Below are positions 34,801 through 45,292 of a stretch of 64,000 bases of DNA, piece after piece (within the stretch, counting starts at the first letter, position 1; the number at the start of each line of letters is the position of its first letter). A program made the position numbers and the translations under genes. Below the pieces are notes generated by a model, which ran no database searches, was not told the origin of the DNA, and was given only the letters and a program-made list of their open reading frames with translations. The DNA is from Plutella xylostella (Eukaryota > Arthropoda > Insecta > Lepidoptera > Plutellidae), in NCBI RefSeq assembly GCF_932276165.1, contig NC_063986.1, positions 10,490,501 to 10,554,500 on the forward strand, written 5' to 3'.

Positions 34801-36286
34801 CAATAAGCCATCCATAAAATCAGCTCTTCCATAACCTTTGGTTAAGATGTATATTCTACACTATAACAGTAAATACTATTCAGGTACAGTTAACTTTGCG
34901 GCGAATGAGTAGTAAAAACTCACACCTAGACATCAAAATGTCTAACTTATTAAAAGGTTTTGTAGTGCACCCTGCGCCGTGAGGCGAAAACCTCTCTAGC
35001 TATGTGTATGTACATAATGTACTTAATATACTAAGCCTAATGTGATTGTCAGCCTCGCACCTCCTGAAACAACCATTTACATAATTACAAATGTGAAACG
35101 GAATTAATCTAGAACATTAATACAACACCGGCGCATTAGACAAACTTACCCTGTGATTATGTATTCTGTGCAAAACTGTATAGATTTATTTTATTTGTCC
35201 TTGTTTGTTGTATAATGAAAAAACCAACCAAGTGCGAGTCACACTAGGTTTAATCATTGTGTACTTGAAATGGACCGTGCCATGTGTTGCTTAATTTCAA
35301 TTATCAGTTACGATCACTGAACCTAGTTCAGCTACGGACGCTTAAACCGTATCGTATCGAACGTACCCTACCAAATATGCATGGCATCTCTCATTCGTTC
35401 CTGCTGTGTGTCAAGCTACAGTAACCCCGGACCTTAGAAATCCTTAGTAAACACTTTCGTAGCTACTCGTTATTATTCTGATGAATTTGCTAATACTTTA
35501 CTAATACCACCGCGACCAATATAAGCGGAAATAATTAGAACAAAGGCTCGTGAAGGCCGGTAATCCCACAGGGACTATTGCCAAGTGACAAAGGAGAACA
35601 GCGTGGACGCCACTGAATTTGTCGCACCACAACAATGTTTATTTACTGAAGTTGTCTTGTTGATATTTGCAATTTCCCGACTCTAAACAGTAACTGAGGC
35701 ATTAAAGTGATTTTGTGGCCAGTTCGTTGTGTTGGCAACACTGCATCTGCTAATGCCACAGATTTGAATACACAAGTTTCTACTGTTGGTAGTTGTGTGC
35801 TGAAAATGTTCGGTTAAAATTCAAATTGGTATGGCTTTTAGACTGATGAATGCGATACAGCAATCGTGTTATAGCTACGGCTTTGGAATTTGCGTGTAGG
35901 TCGATGATTCGATAGTCATTCGATGTTAAAGGTACCTATGTAGTATATGTATTAACTAAATTGTTTTACCTAAAACGTTAGCAGGAATAGAGTCCAACAA
36001 CCTTAGCTTTGCGACATGAAGTCAAATTAACTTCGAAATCTTTTTTGAAAATTCAACCAAAATGAGAGTAAATAGCTTAGCCCATTCCTTACCTCTGCAA
36101 TTCTGCTATCCATCATTCATTCTGAAATCAACCAAAACCACCAAACATCGTAACCTCTTAACCCTTTTATCAGTAGCAACCAAAATATGCCCACCACATT
36201 TAGAACTTCAAGCCCCTACAACTTAAGACCCAAAATTAAAGAATCACTTCTACTTTCCCACCATCTAAAACTTCCATCTCCCGCAG
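31898..36286. other. Ig2 intron, apart from the TIR element at 32354
   Basis: No exon was recognised in this 4.4-kb intron. GC-richer stretches at 33960-34130 and 34320-34460 share GGAGGATAGAGTAA-like and CAGGAGGCTATACTG-like phrases in opposite orientation, which may be the ends of a 0.3-kb foldback element; this is weak. The remaining sequence is AT-rich and featureless to me. Confidence 0.45.
32354..32553. mobile_element. TIR element, TACACTCAC family, copy 3
   Basis: It runs from TACACTCACGGGAACTGAAA to AGCCCGTGAGTGTA and contains GGAGGCGTCATTAAGCTAGC, the reverse complement of the inner phrase in the copies at 16679 and 18626, so it lies in the opposite orientation. Confidence 0.75.
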
Positions 36287-36488
36287 GTGACCCCCGGCCT
36301 ACACCAAGTCCTCCCCATGGCCGAAGGGCTCTTCCACTCCGAGTTCTTCGTGCAGATCCAGCTGTGGCCGGCGCACTACGAGCGCGGCGCGCCCATCCTG
36401 CGCTGCGAGGCGCGCGCCGGCGACCTGTACAGGGAGGACGCCGCCGTCGCGCTGTACTCGGGGAGCGGCGACCCTAAGATTGAACGAG
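36287..36488 (+). CDS. Beat-like Ig2 exon, second half
   Basis: The acceptor CTCCCGCAG and donor GTGGGT bound 202 bases, entered in phase 0 and left in phase 1. The product begins VTPGLHQVLPMAEGLF, continues FFVQIQLWPAHYERG, and carries ILRCEARAGDLYRED with the second cysteine of Ig2, ending PKIERG. Joined to 31278-31411 it completes the second Ig domain of a Beat-like protein. At least one further exon with the C-terminal tail is required, since no stop follows in phase. Four partial copies of this exon lie 2-3.6 kb downstream. The exon is strongly GC-rich (GGCGCGCCC, GCGCGCC), unlike its AT-rich flanks. Confidence 0.88.
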
Positions 36489-36509
36489 GTGGGTGATTTG
36501 GGTACACTA

Positions 36510-38115
36510 CAGAATTTCGAATTACTTTTTTACGAATATGAAAATAACGATTTTCATAATTACGAATTTCATAGTTCCGAATAATTCACAATCCCGAATT
36601 TTAAGTTTCCGAATAGCGAAAATCACGAATAGTATAATAAACGAAATTTCATACCACAGATTAATTAAAATGACGAAAGTCATATTTCCGAATATTATAA
36701 TTTCGATGTTTCAAAAGTACGATTTTTTATTATATCGAATTGTTAAAATTACGAATTCCGAATTTTTTATATTCCGAAAATACAAATTCCCGAATGTTTT
36801 TAGTGAACAAGAAATAGTCATATATTAGGAATTGTACGAGTATGTTTATTAACAGCATAATCCGTATACAAACAATATTTTTTAAGCTGTATTATATGAA
36901 ACGCTCCGCTCCGCTTCGCTGCGCTCCGCTTTGTTTTTCGATATCTATGTGCACCTAACACGCTCCTCCTCGCTTTGCTCGTCGTCGCACCTATCTTTAG
37001 GTTTGGGTCCTAAGCTTTTTAAGGTTAACCACCGTAAAAATCCGAGCAATTGTATTATATTATATTTATATTATATTGGCTTTGTTCTGTAACTTAACAA
37101 CAAATACAACAAATATTTTACTGTATAACAAAAAATTTACTCTATATTTGAAACGCTCCGCTCCGCTTCGCTGCGCTCCGCTTTGTTTTTCGATATCTAT
37201 GTGCACCTAACACGCTCCTCCTCGCTTTGCTCGTCGTCGCACCTATCTTTAGGTTTGGGTCCTAAACTTTTTAAGGTTAACCACCGTAAAAATCCGACCA
37301 ATTGTATTATATTATATTTATATTATATTGGCTTTGTTCTGTAACTTAACAACAAATACTACAAATATTTAACTGTATAACAAAAATTTTACTCTATATT
37401 TGAAACGCTCCGCTCCGCTTCGCTGCGCTCCGCTTTGTTTTTCGATATCTATGTGCACCTAACACGCTCCTCCTCGCTTTGCTCGTCGTCGCACCTATCT
37501 TTTGGTTTTGGTTCTGAAGTTTTAAAGACGTTTATGTATTTTTGTCAAATGTAATCAATTTAGTAAAATTAATAATGAAATTATCTTAATTTAAATTAAT
37601 AATGTAATAAAAATAGAGTAAGTACTGATATTAATTGGTTAAATTAATAAATAATGTATACTTAGTTATAGAAATGTAATCAATTTAGTAAAGTTAATAA
37701 TTAATAATGCATCATAGTGAATTTAAGATAATTGATAAAATTTTGATATAGAATGTTAAATTGTAAAATGTAAAACTATATAAAATTAATAATTAAGTCA
37801 CTTTAGTTTGGAAATAAATGGCATATTATATGATGAATTTTTGTCAAAATCACGAATTATCATATTTCCGATCGGGATTTTAATTTTTCGTGATTTTAAT
37901 AAATAGGTATTTTATTTTTCGTATATTAAAGTATTCGTATTTTTTAACGTTCGTATATTTAACAATCGTAATAACAATATTCGTGATTATAATATTCGAA
38001 ATTATAATTATCGTAATTTTTATAATTCGATATTTTAAAAAATCGGTATTGCAATATTTCGTAAATTACATATTCGGTGTTATCAAATTCGGAAAAAAGT
38101 TTTTCGGAATATTTG
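36510..38115. repeat. 1.6-kb element with inverted low-complexity arms
   Basis: The left arm (36510-36830) is a loose repeat of CGAAT, CCGAAT and ACGAAT. The right arm (37850-38115) carries the opposite-strand forms ATTCG and TATTCGT, so the two arms are imperfect inverted repeats. Between them lie a 252-bp tandem repeat and an AT-rich core. The flanks rejoin sensibly: GGGTGATTTGGGTACACTAC before and GGGTGATTTATTACACTATG after look like the same site. This suggests an inserted unit of unknown class. The plus-strand frames at 36493-36828 and 37890-38264 come from the arms and are not genes. Confidence 0.6.
36898..37515. repeat. 252-bp tandem repeat, about 2.5 copies
   Basis: Units start at 36898, 37150 and 37402 with GAAACGCTCCGCTCCGCTTC. 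Each holds GGTTAACCACCGTAAAAATC (first two units) and CTCCTCGCTTTGCTCGTCG. On the minus strand the start of each unit is a run of overlapping GCGNAGC cores (GCGGAGC, GCGCAGC, GCGAAGC, GCGGAGC), the same core found in the array at 52464-53100. Confidence 0.9.
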
Positions 38116-38520
38116 GGTGTTCCCGGGTGATTTATTACACTATGCGGGGTGGTGCAAAAAGGGTATATATTAAACTGAAAGGGGGTGTTCAGGAGAGTAG
38201 AGCGAGAGGTATAGTATATATGTATACTCTACAGAGTGTTGCAAAAAGGGGTATGCTAACCTGAAAGGGTGTGAGTGTGACTCAGGGGGTCATTCAAACA
38301 TACTTTTTTCTAGGTTTTTGAAGTTCACGAAAAAAAGATACTTATTAGCTTTCCCATAAACACTTTGTTGGTCACACCACTTTTTACTATAAAGAAGCAA
38401 AAATTCCCAAAATTTACTTATAATGACCCCCTGAGTCACATCCTTTTGAATTAGTATACCACTTTCGCAACACCCTGTACACCAACAGCACAGTAGCTCC
38501 TTACGGAGTGGCACGTGCAG

Positions 38521-38653
38521 CTCCAGCTGTGGCCGGCGCACTACGAGCGCGGCGCGCCCATCCTGCGCTGCGAGGCGCGCGCCGGCGACCTGTACAGGGA
38601 GGACGCCGCCGTCGCGCTGTACTCGGGGAGCGGCGACCCTAAGATCGAACGAG
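38521..38653 (+). pseudogene. Ig2 partial exon copy 1
   Basis: 133 bases repeat the part of 36287-36488 from QLWPAHYERG to PKIERG with at most a couple of changes, keep the reading frame and keep the GTGGGT donor. Upstream the match weakens but stays readable (TEWHVQLQLW against SEFFVQIQLW), and an in-frame TAG lies at 38494. A possible acceptor, CACGTGCAG, directly precedes it, but without a pyrimidine tract. Phase 0 in and phase 1 out would allow use in place of the parental exon, not in addition to it. Confidence 0.8.
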
Positions 38654-39011
38654 GTGGGTGTATTAAAGCAAGAAGGTTGTGGTCCAGGGTGTTGCAAAAA
38701 GGGTATATTAAGCCGAAAGGGACTCAGGGTGTCTGAAGAACGAGAATCTTGGTGTCCTCTACAGGGCGTTGCGAAAAGGGCATACTTAGCCGAAAAGGGG
38801 TGACTCAGGGAGTCATTCTAAACTAGGTTTTTTAATGCGATTTTTGTCAATTAACTACTAACTAACTTTCTTGGTCAAATTACTTTTTACTACAGAAAAG
38901 CAAAAATTTCCAAAATTTGCTTAGAATTACCCACTTTTGGATTAGTACACAACTTTCGCAACACCCTGTACATCAATAGCACAGTAGGTCCTTACGGAGT
39001 GGCACGTGCAG

Positions 39012-39144
39012 CTCCAGCTGTGGCCGGCGCACTACGAGCGCGGCGCCCCCATCCTGCGCTGCGAGGCGCGCGCCGGCGACCTGTACAGGGAGGACGCCGC
39101 CGTCGCGCTGTACTCGGGGAGCGGCGACCCCAAGATTGAACGAG
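39012..39144 (+). pseudogene. Ig2 partial exon copy 2
   Basis: This copy is near-identical to the parental segment over 133 bases, frame intact, with silent-looking differences such as GGCGCCCCC for GGCGCGCCC. GTGGGT donor and CACGTGCAG upstream are retained. An in-frame TAG lies upstream in AGTAGGTCC. Confidence 0.8.
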
Positions 39145-39448
39145 GTGGGTGCTTTATTACACTCTACAGGGTGTTGCAAAAAGGGTAGGTATATTAAGCT
39201 GAATGGGTGTGAGTCTGACTCAGGGGGTCATTCAAAACATACTTTTTTCCATGATTTTTGAAAATCTACGAAAAAAATATGCTTTGTCATAGAAACTTTC
39301 TTGGTTATGTGACTTTTTACTATTAGGAAGCAAAAATTACCAAAATTTGCTTATAATGACCCCCTGAGTTACCTCCTTTTAGTACGCCACTGTTGCAACA
39401 CCCTGTACATCAATAGCACAGTAGGTCCTCACGGAGTGACACGTGCAG

Positions 39449-39581
39449 CTCCAGCTGTTGCCGGCGCACTACGAGCGCGGCGCGCCCATCCTGCGCTGCG
39501 AGGCGCGCGCCGGCGACCTGTACAGGGAGGACGCCGCCGTCGCGCTGTACTCGGGGAGCGGCGACCCTAAGATTGAACGAG
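39449..39581 (+). pseudogene. Ig2 partial exon copy 3
   Basis: This copy also spans 133 bases with an open frame and GTGGGT donor. One visible coding change replaces the tryptophan of QLWPAHYERG with leucine (CTGTTGCCG). The upstream segment reads CCTCACGGAGTGACACGTGCAG. Confidence 0.8.
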
Positions 39582-39902
39582 GTGGGTGTATGGGAACGAG
39601 ATTCTATAGGGTGTTGCAAAAAGGGTATATTAAGCCGAAAGGGACTCAGGGTGCCTAAAGAACGAGAACCTTGGTTACCTCTACAGGATGTTGCAAAAAG
39701 GACATACTTAGCCAAAAAAGGGTGACTCAGGGGGTTATTAAAAACAAACCTTCTCTATGATTTTTGTAAATCAAAAAGCAAAAATTACCAAAATTTGCTT
39801 AGAATCACACCCTGAGTTACCTCTCTTTCGTCTTAGTACACCATTCTTGCAACCCCCTGTACATCAAAACCACAGTAGGTCCTTACGGAGTGGCACGTGC
39901 AG

Positions 39903-40038
39903 ACTCAGCTGTGGCCGGCGCACTACGAGCGCGGCGCGCCCATCCTGCGCTGCGAGGCGCGCGCCGGCGACCTGTACAGGGAGGACGCCGCCGCCGTCTC
40001 GCTGTACTCGGGGAGCGGCGACCCTAAGATTGAACGAG
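39903..40038 (+). pseudogene. Ig2 partial exon copy 4, with in-frame 3-base insertion
   Basis: This copy is 136 bases: an extra GCC gives DAAAVSLYS where the parent has DAAVALYS, so the frame survives. The first bases differ (ACTCAGCTG for CTCCAGCTG). The donor GTGGGT is retained. Confidence 0.8.
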
Positions 40039-40279
40039 GTGGGTGGTTTATTATACTCTACAGCGTGTTTCCAAAAGGGTATCCTCAGCTGAAAGGAGGT
40101 GACTCAGGGGGTCATTTGATGCCCACTTTTATTCTACGATATAAAAACGCGATTTTTTACTATGGAGAACCGAGAAATTCCAAATGTAGAGCAAAATTTG
40201 CTTATAATGACCCCATGAGTCACCTCCTTTTTGATTAGTATACCACTTTTGCAACACCTGTATAACAATAGGATAGTTG

Positions 40280-40312
40280 TTCCGCTCGGAGTTCTACGTG
40301 CAGATCCAGCTG
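40280..40312 (+). pseudogene. Fifth Ig2 exon remnant
   Basis: TTCCGCTCGGAGTTCTACGT and the next bases encode FRSEFYVQIQL, close to HSEFFVQIQL of the parental exon and closer to it at this point than copies 1-4 are. After CTGG the similarity stops and the frame continues ENEKFRI without family resemblance. It may be the start of a diverged exon or a truncated copy at the array border. Confidence 0.6.
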
Positions 40313-43300
40313 GAGAACGAGAAGTTTCGTATAATTTGGGTATGATAGATAACTTAAATGGGGCCGGTATGTACCGACTACCGATGAAGGAAGAGCAGTG
40401 GGAGCACAAAAACAATTTGTATTGTCCACTGCTTAGGGTTTATCGCCTTGATGAAGGGATAAGCCAGTCAGATTAGCGTCTATGTCTATATCCTATGAGC
40501 GCTAATCGTACGCCAGAAGTAGGTAGGTACTTATAATGACTGTACAGTGTAGTACAGTATTCTAGGGGGTTCCTTTTGTGAACCTAAACATAGTATGAGA
40601 GTACCACAAAATTAAACAAATCATATTTGCTTTTCTTACGAAAACAACAACTTTATTCTAAAGTTACAATACATCGTTACACCTAACACAGTGGCAGCAC
40701 TGTCTCAAGACAATGAAATAGTGTCCGCAATAACCCTTCGGGCCCAAACATCGCGAAGGCAGGAAATGTTAATAAGATTACTGGCGGAGGCATTGAGGGG
40801 CGATGAGTTACTGACACTCGACTCATTTACTGAGACAATTTCCTCTGAATGGCAACACTGGCGCTTTGTTCTCCGCTAATACATTTATCTTGGACGCGTG
40901 GTGGAGCCCGCCCGGGTATCATTGCAGCGGGAGTCCCATGAACTAATCCTCGATTTCATAGCTTTTTGATACTAAAATAGACTTAAAAGTTATATATGAA
41001 CAAGTACAATTTAGGTATGTTGGCCAAACAAAACTATATTTTTTTACCTATATCCAAACTAATCCGTTACAATTCTTGATTATTGTATTGTATGCATAGA
41101 AAATAGCGCCCCCGTTTTCAATGAAAGGAAATGAACTAAGTACATTATTATTCGAACGCTTATTACGTATTTCCATTGATTACTTTTTGATTACCACTTA
41201 AGCCTGATGATAATAATATGTAACTAGGACTATTTTTCTCTAGCAGAATACTCATGAAAACCTAATCAAATAGCTTGACAGCATTGGTCCATGATCATCA
41301 TAGTAAATTTAATATTCTACAATAATTTAGATAATAATTGTATTATTCTGTCAAATTATAGTTATTATAGAATTATTACAGCCACTTGCAGATGTTGCAG
41401 GCGAAAACGCTTATTCATCGTTAATGGACTGTGCATCCTAAACTCATGATAACAAATATCAATTTCGCCTGTCATGGTGGTAATATAGCGGGTGGCTTGT
41501 AATATTGGTTTTAGGCGTGACGTGCATTGACGTCGGGAGCCGCTGTAACTAAGTTTGCTAGCGAATGTTACTAATAGATTTACTGCTTCGGGAAAACAGG
41601 AGTCATTGTGGCAACATTGTCAGTTATTTATTGAGTTAGCTGGCTGGTTATGGACAAAAATAGTTGGTTACAGATCCGTAATCTGTTATTGTCAGGCGTT
41701 TCTATGACCTGAGTATATCAGAAAAGTTAAAGTAAAATAAGTTCTTAAAAATTAGTACCAAAACGAATGCGAAATATTTGTCAATATTTCATGCAAAAAC
41801 TAACATCTGGTTTGGGGTCTAGTGGTCCGTCTGGATCTAATGCATTTTAATTGCAGTGTTGGCACCCTCAAAACTTAGGTATATACATACTACTTTACCA
41901 AACACCCCCGATACACGGAAACATTTTGGTAAGTATGTTAAAAATAGGTGCAGAAAATGTAAAGAAATTATAATTGAATTAATTAATATTAGTTTTCCGC
42001 TTTCCGGGTCGACGGTTTGCATTATAAAATCTGCAGACTTCGCATTAAGGGGCGTTCCAAGTTTTTCTATAAGTTTCTAGCAATCCAAACACTTTTAATT
42101 GTTTTCTCCTGAACTCTCGGCGCTATGTTCTATAACTTTAATTCTATTATTTTGCTTGAACTGCGGACCGTCGCATCGGTATGCAATTTCATTCATTTTT
42201 ATGCGTTTTTATATAACTACCGGCGCTTTTTTGCTTCAGTATGCATCATACTAAGCTGAACAATGCCCCTTAAAATTGCAATTTTAAAATTAATATTTTG
42301 AAACTAGACAGAATTCTAGTACGATTTCATTGTAAAAAAATACTCCTAGGTTTATATGATTACTTAATTAACACACTATAATATAGTTATTTATTAACTT
42401 CCATGAACACTCGTGTACAATAAAATTACGATAACTCCAAAATCAGTTCGTTAGAAGTTTGGAGAGAAAATTGGCGAGTGAGCTGCTACATTGGCATTAT
42501 TTATTGGCATCAGAGAATTTTTAAGAATATGTAAACTTACCCATTTTGGGTAACCAAACCTACTATACTTTTTTCACAAAATCCTATAATTTTTTTTCAA
42601 AATTTAGTAGTTTTAAAGGGTTTTCGACGCTGAACACCTTTCTTTCGACAACTTTGTATTATGAATTTTGCACAACCCTGTTATATTTGTGTATCTATCT
42701 TTCTCTGTTGCACTTGCTACGTTTATTAATTTGAAATTATGTTTTGTTTCAGTCACGTCGCCAGGGTCGGCCGCTACGCTTCTCGGCTGCCAAATATTAA
42801 TTATAGTCAATACAATTTTGTGGATTTGTAGAACTAACATTACATAGAACTGTTGTGTTGCTATAAATTAATTAATAAAGATTATGTGTATAAAAATAAA
42901 TAAATAATAAATATAATTAGTACCTTAATAGAAGTAAATGTGCCGGTAAGAAGGGAGAATGTGAAGAATTTATTCGAAACAAAATTGACCCAAAGAGCTG
43001 ATTACTATACCAAAGAATGTAAAGACTTAAGAATATTGTTGATTTAATACAAATTATATATGTCGGAACATTATGTGTTTGTTATTCTTCCCAAGTTTTT
43101 TATTCACTTACCTACCTACAATCTTATTTTGTGAAAAACCGGAGCTGGACTAGTATTTGCCACCGTTGTGAAAGGATTAACCAGTCATATTAGAGTCAAA
43201 TCACTGCCCAGGAAGGTTACTCTATATAACGAAAAACGTAAGTTTCGAAACGCTGCTGTGTGTCAGTATAGAGCTAGAGCAACCTTCGATGTTATTCCAG

Positions 43301-43640
43301 CCAACCGTAGGCAGGGAACAGTAAAGTTGATACGTCACTCGCATAGGCTTCTTTCGAGTAGGACCCTGCAACAATCTCATCTCTTCCTCCTCGTCGGACG
43401 CCCTCTGGCAAGATAGGTGAAGATTTTTCCATCCTTTTTGAAGCAGAAACGGTCGGCAAGTACTTATATACCTACAAATTTAGTACCCATCTGCGGTCTG
43501 CACCTAGCATGACTATAACCCTGAAGGCAGGTGATCTAGATCATCCCCATCATACGTAAAACTTTCCACCGATACCTGCCTCGTGTGAAGATACCTTCTG
43601 CTATTAAATGGAGCGAGGATAAATATTATTTGGAGGAAAT
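40313..43640. other. Stretch without recognised gene
   Basis: Apart from the unassigned frame at 40691-40879, no exon or RNA gene was recognised. The C-terminal exon of the Beat-like gene was sought here and not found. The 43168-43416 frame on the plus strand has no recognisable domain. Confidence 0.4.
40691..40879 (+). CDS. Unassigned open frame with coding-like composition
   Basis: The frame reads AALSQDNEIVSAITLRAQTS, then an amphipathic segment rich in Leu, Arg and Glu, and ends WQHWRFVLR before TAA at 40877. The upstream CTAACACAG could be a splice acceptor, or TGGCAGCACTG a primer-binding-like site of an LTR element; neither can be confirmed. Its base composition is richer in GC than its surroundings. 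I do not recognise a family. A retroelement gag remnant or the last exon of a host gene are both possible. Confidence 0.2.
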   Translation: MAALSQDNEIVSAITLRAQTSRRQEMLIRLLAEALRGDELLTLDSFTETISSEWQHWRFVLR

Positions 43641-44215
43641 CTGGGGGCACGGGAGTGCCCCCACCAAGTCGAGCAAAAAAGCGGCACGGCCGTACCATCC
43701 TTTTCTCGAAGCAATTCAGGCCATTTTCGACCCCCTGTAACTTCGTCGTGGATAAAACTAGAAGACTGAATTTTCACTAACCATGCAGGCATTGTAAAGA
43801 CACGGTATATTTCAAATTTCATTCAATTTGAACCAGTAGTTTAAGAATTATAACGGGTCAAAGTTTCTTAATTTTGTCACTGACTCACTGACTCACTCAC
43901 TCACTCACTCACTCACTCACTCACTCACTCACTCACTCACTCACTCACTCACCGATCATAAAAATTCTAAGGCACTTCTAGCAGACCTAGAAGCTTCAAA
44001 TTTGGAATATAAGTAGTTTGGTGTATGAATCAAGGAAAAACTAAAATATTTGTGGGCACGGTAGTGCCAACTCGAGTAAAATTTTTCACACTTTTGGTCC
44101 AGTTTTCTACATAACTGCTTAAATAATTTATAATCACATATCTGGGGGCACGGCATTGCCCCCACCAAGTAAATATAGGCGCACGGTAGTGCCCCTGCCA
44201 AATCGTACAAAAAAT
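43641..44215. repeat. Repeat with GGGGGCACGGTAGTGCCCCC hairpins and ACTC microsatellite
   Basis: Four related short hairpins occur at about 43643, 44054, 44144 and 44178: a GGGCAC stem, a four-base loop (GGGA, GGTA, GGCA or GGTA) and the complementary GTGCCC, twice followed by CACCAAGT. An uninterrupted CACT/ACTC microsatellite runs over 43879-43952. The segment appears to be one dispersed repeat; no coding frame is supported. Confidence 0.65.
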
Positions 44216-44288
44216 TCATATTCATATTCATTTATTCAGTTCAATACATCGTCATACACATAATAATTATTAATAATAATATAATAAA

Positions 44289-45134
44289 GTTTTTTTTTTT
44301 TTTTTTTTCTTAACCTCTATTGTCCCACTGCTGGGCAAAGGTCTCTCCCTGAACATTCCACTTATCCCTTTCTTGGGCCTGCTCACACCATTCCGTGTTA
44401 AAATTGTCCAAGTCATCCCGCCATCTCTTTCTTGGTCTGCCTCTGCGTCGGCGGCCGTTGTTGGGTATCCATTTGGTGGCATTTTTTGCCCACCTCTCCG
44501 GCTGCATACGGCAGACGTGCCCCGCCCAGTCCCACTTCAGTTTAGCAGTCTTGGCACCCACGTCAGCTATTTGAGTTTTGGAGCGCAGGTCGGTGTTGCG
44601 AATGCGATCTGTTCGCTTTACTCCCAAAATACTGCGCTCCATCGCTCTCTGACAAACCTTGAGTTTGGACTTTTGAGACTCAGTCAGTGACCATGTTTGA
44701 GCACCGTAGGTTAGGACAGGCAGGATACACGTGTCAATGAGTTTACGCTTCAGGGACAAAGGTAGGTTGCCCTTCATTAGCGACTTCATGGACCAGAAGC
44801 TCTTCCAGGCGTTTTCAATCCTACGATCAATTTCCTTGTCCTGCCTGTTTTCGAAGGACGCTATCTGGCCCAAGTAAATGTACTCATTGACGTATTGTAT
44901 TTCCTGCCCGTCTACCTCAACCCTACGTTTCGTGCTATTGGTCATAACTTTCGTCTTCGACCGGTTCATCATCAGTCCAACTTCAAGGCTTGCCGTGGAT
45001 AGCTCTCGCAACATTTGTTGGAGCTCGGGTGCTGAGTGGGAGAATAGGACAATATCGTCAGCGAACCGGAGGTTTGTCAATTTGTGGCCTCCGAAATAAA
45101 GTAAATTAATTAAATTAGGCATGTAACAAATCAT
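44289..45134 (-). mobile_element. 5'-truncated RTE-like LINE with poly-A tail
   Basis: On the minus strand a reverse-transcriptase fragment is followed, after its stop at 44310, by a run of about 20 A (T at 44289-44308 on the plus strand). The endonuclease and fingers part of the reverse transcriptase are absent, as is usual for truncated LINE copies. The coding part is listed separately. Confidence 0.8.
44310..45134 (-). pseudogene. Reverse-transcriptase fragment (RTE-like clade)
   Basis: The 274-codon frame begins inside the palm domain: LRFADDIVLFS holds the catalytic FADD motif, and VGLMMNRSKTKVM follows as in RTE-type elements. Further on are YIYLGQIASF, the thumb segment ending VLTYGAQTWSL, and a C-terminal block WAGHVCRM with a basic GRRRRGRPRKRW motif, all typical of insect RTE-like LINEs. 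The frame is uninterrupted from the palm to the stop, so this copy is fairly young, but the N-terminal half is missing and it cannot be autonomous. A plus-strand frame overlapping it is a shadow. Confidence 0.85.
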
Positions 45135-45188
45135 ATAAAAACAATGTCATATAAATATATTAGGTATATTAGGGAAATTTGATGAAGT

Positions 45189-45292
45189 AATGTTTTATAT
45201 AAATATATTGACTTGGTCATCGCACTAAATAATTTAATTAACACGTGTTTCCATTCGATGGCCGAGTCAATATATTTATATAAAACATTAAA
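45189..45292. repeat. Palindromic repeat with 36-bp arms
   Basis: ATGTTTTATATAAATATATT with GACTTGGTCATCG at the left faces CGATGGCCGAGTCAATATAT and the rest of the inverse at the right, around a loop of about 32 bases. It is probably a very short TIR element. Confidence 0.75.

Larger units (their letters stand above)
38116..40280. repeat. Array of Ig2 exon copies alternating with palindromic TIR elements
   Basis: Four exon copies start at 38521, 39012, 39449 and 39903 (spacing 491, 437, 454). Between them lie elements that begin TACAGGGTGTTGCAAAAAGG, contain GACTCAGGGGGTCATT and its inverse AATGACCCCCTGAGT, and end GCAACACCCTGTA, the family also present at 22370. Upstream of copies 1-4 the short segment AGCACAGTAGGTCC (or near it) is shared. 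The array lies in the intron after the last Ig2 exon. It probably grew by unequal exchange between the TIR elements; tandem misassembly is also possible. Confidence 0.85.

Noticed and set aside
36493..36828. Plus-strand frame of 111 codons rich in Ile, Asn and Lys
   Set aside because: It is read from low-complexity CGAAT repeats and has no family signature.
38290..38697. 135-codon minus-strand frame
   Set aside because: It is the shadow of the GC-rich Ig2 exon copy extended through the TIR element; the same shadow appears at each copy.
38521..40038. Inclusion of the Ig2 exon copies in series in one mRNA
   Set aside because: Each copy enters in phase 0 and leaves in phase 1, so joining one copy to the next breaks the reading frame.
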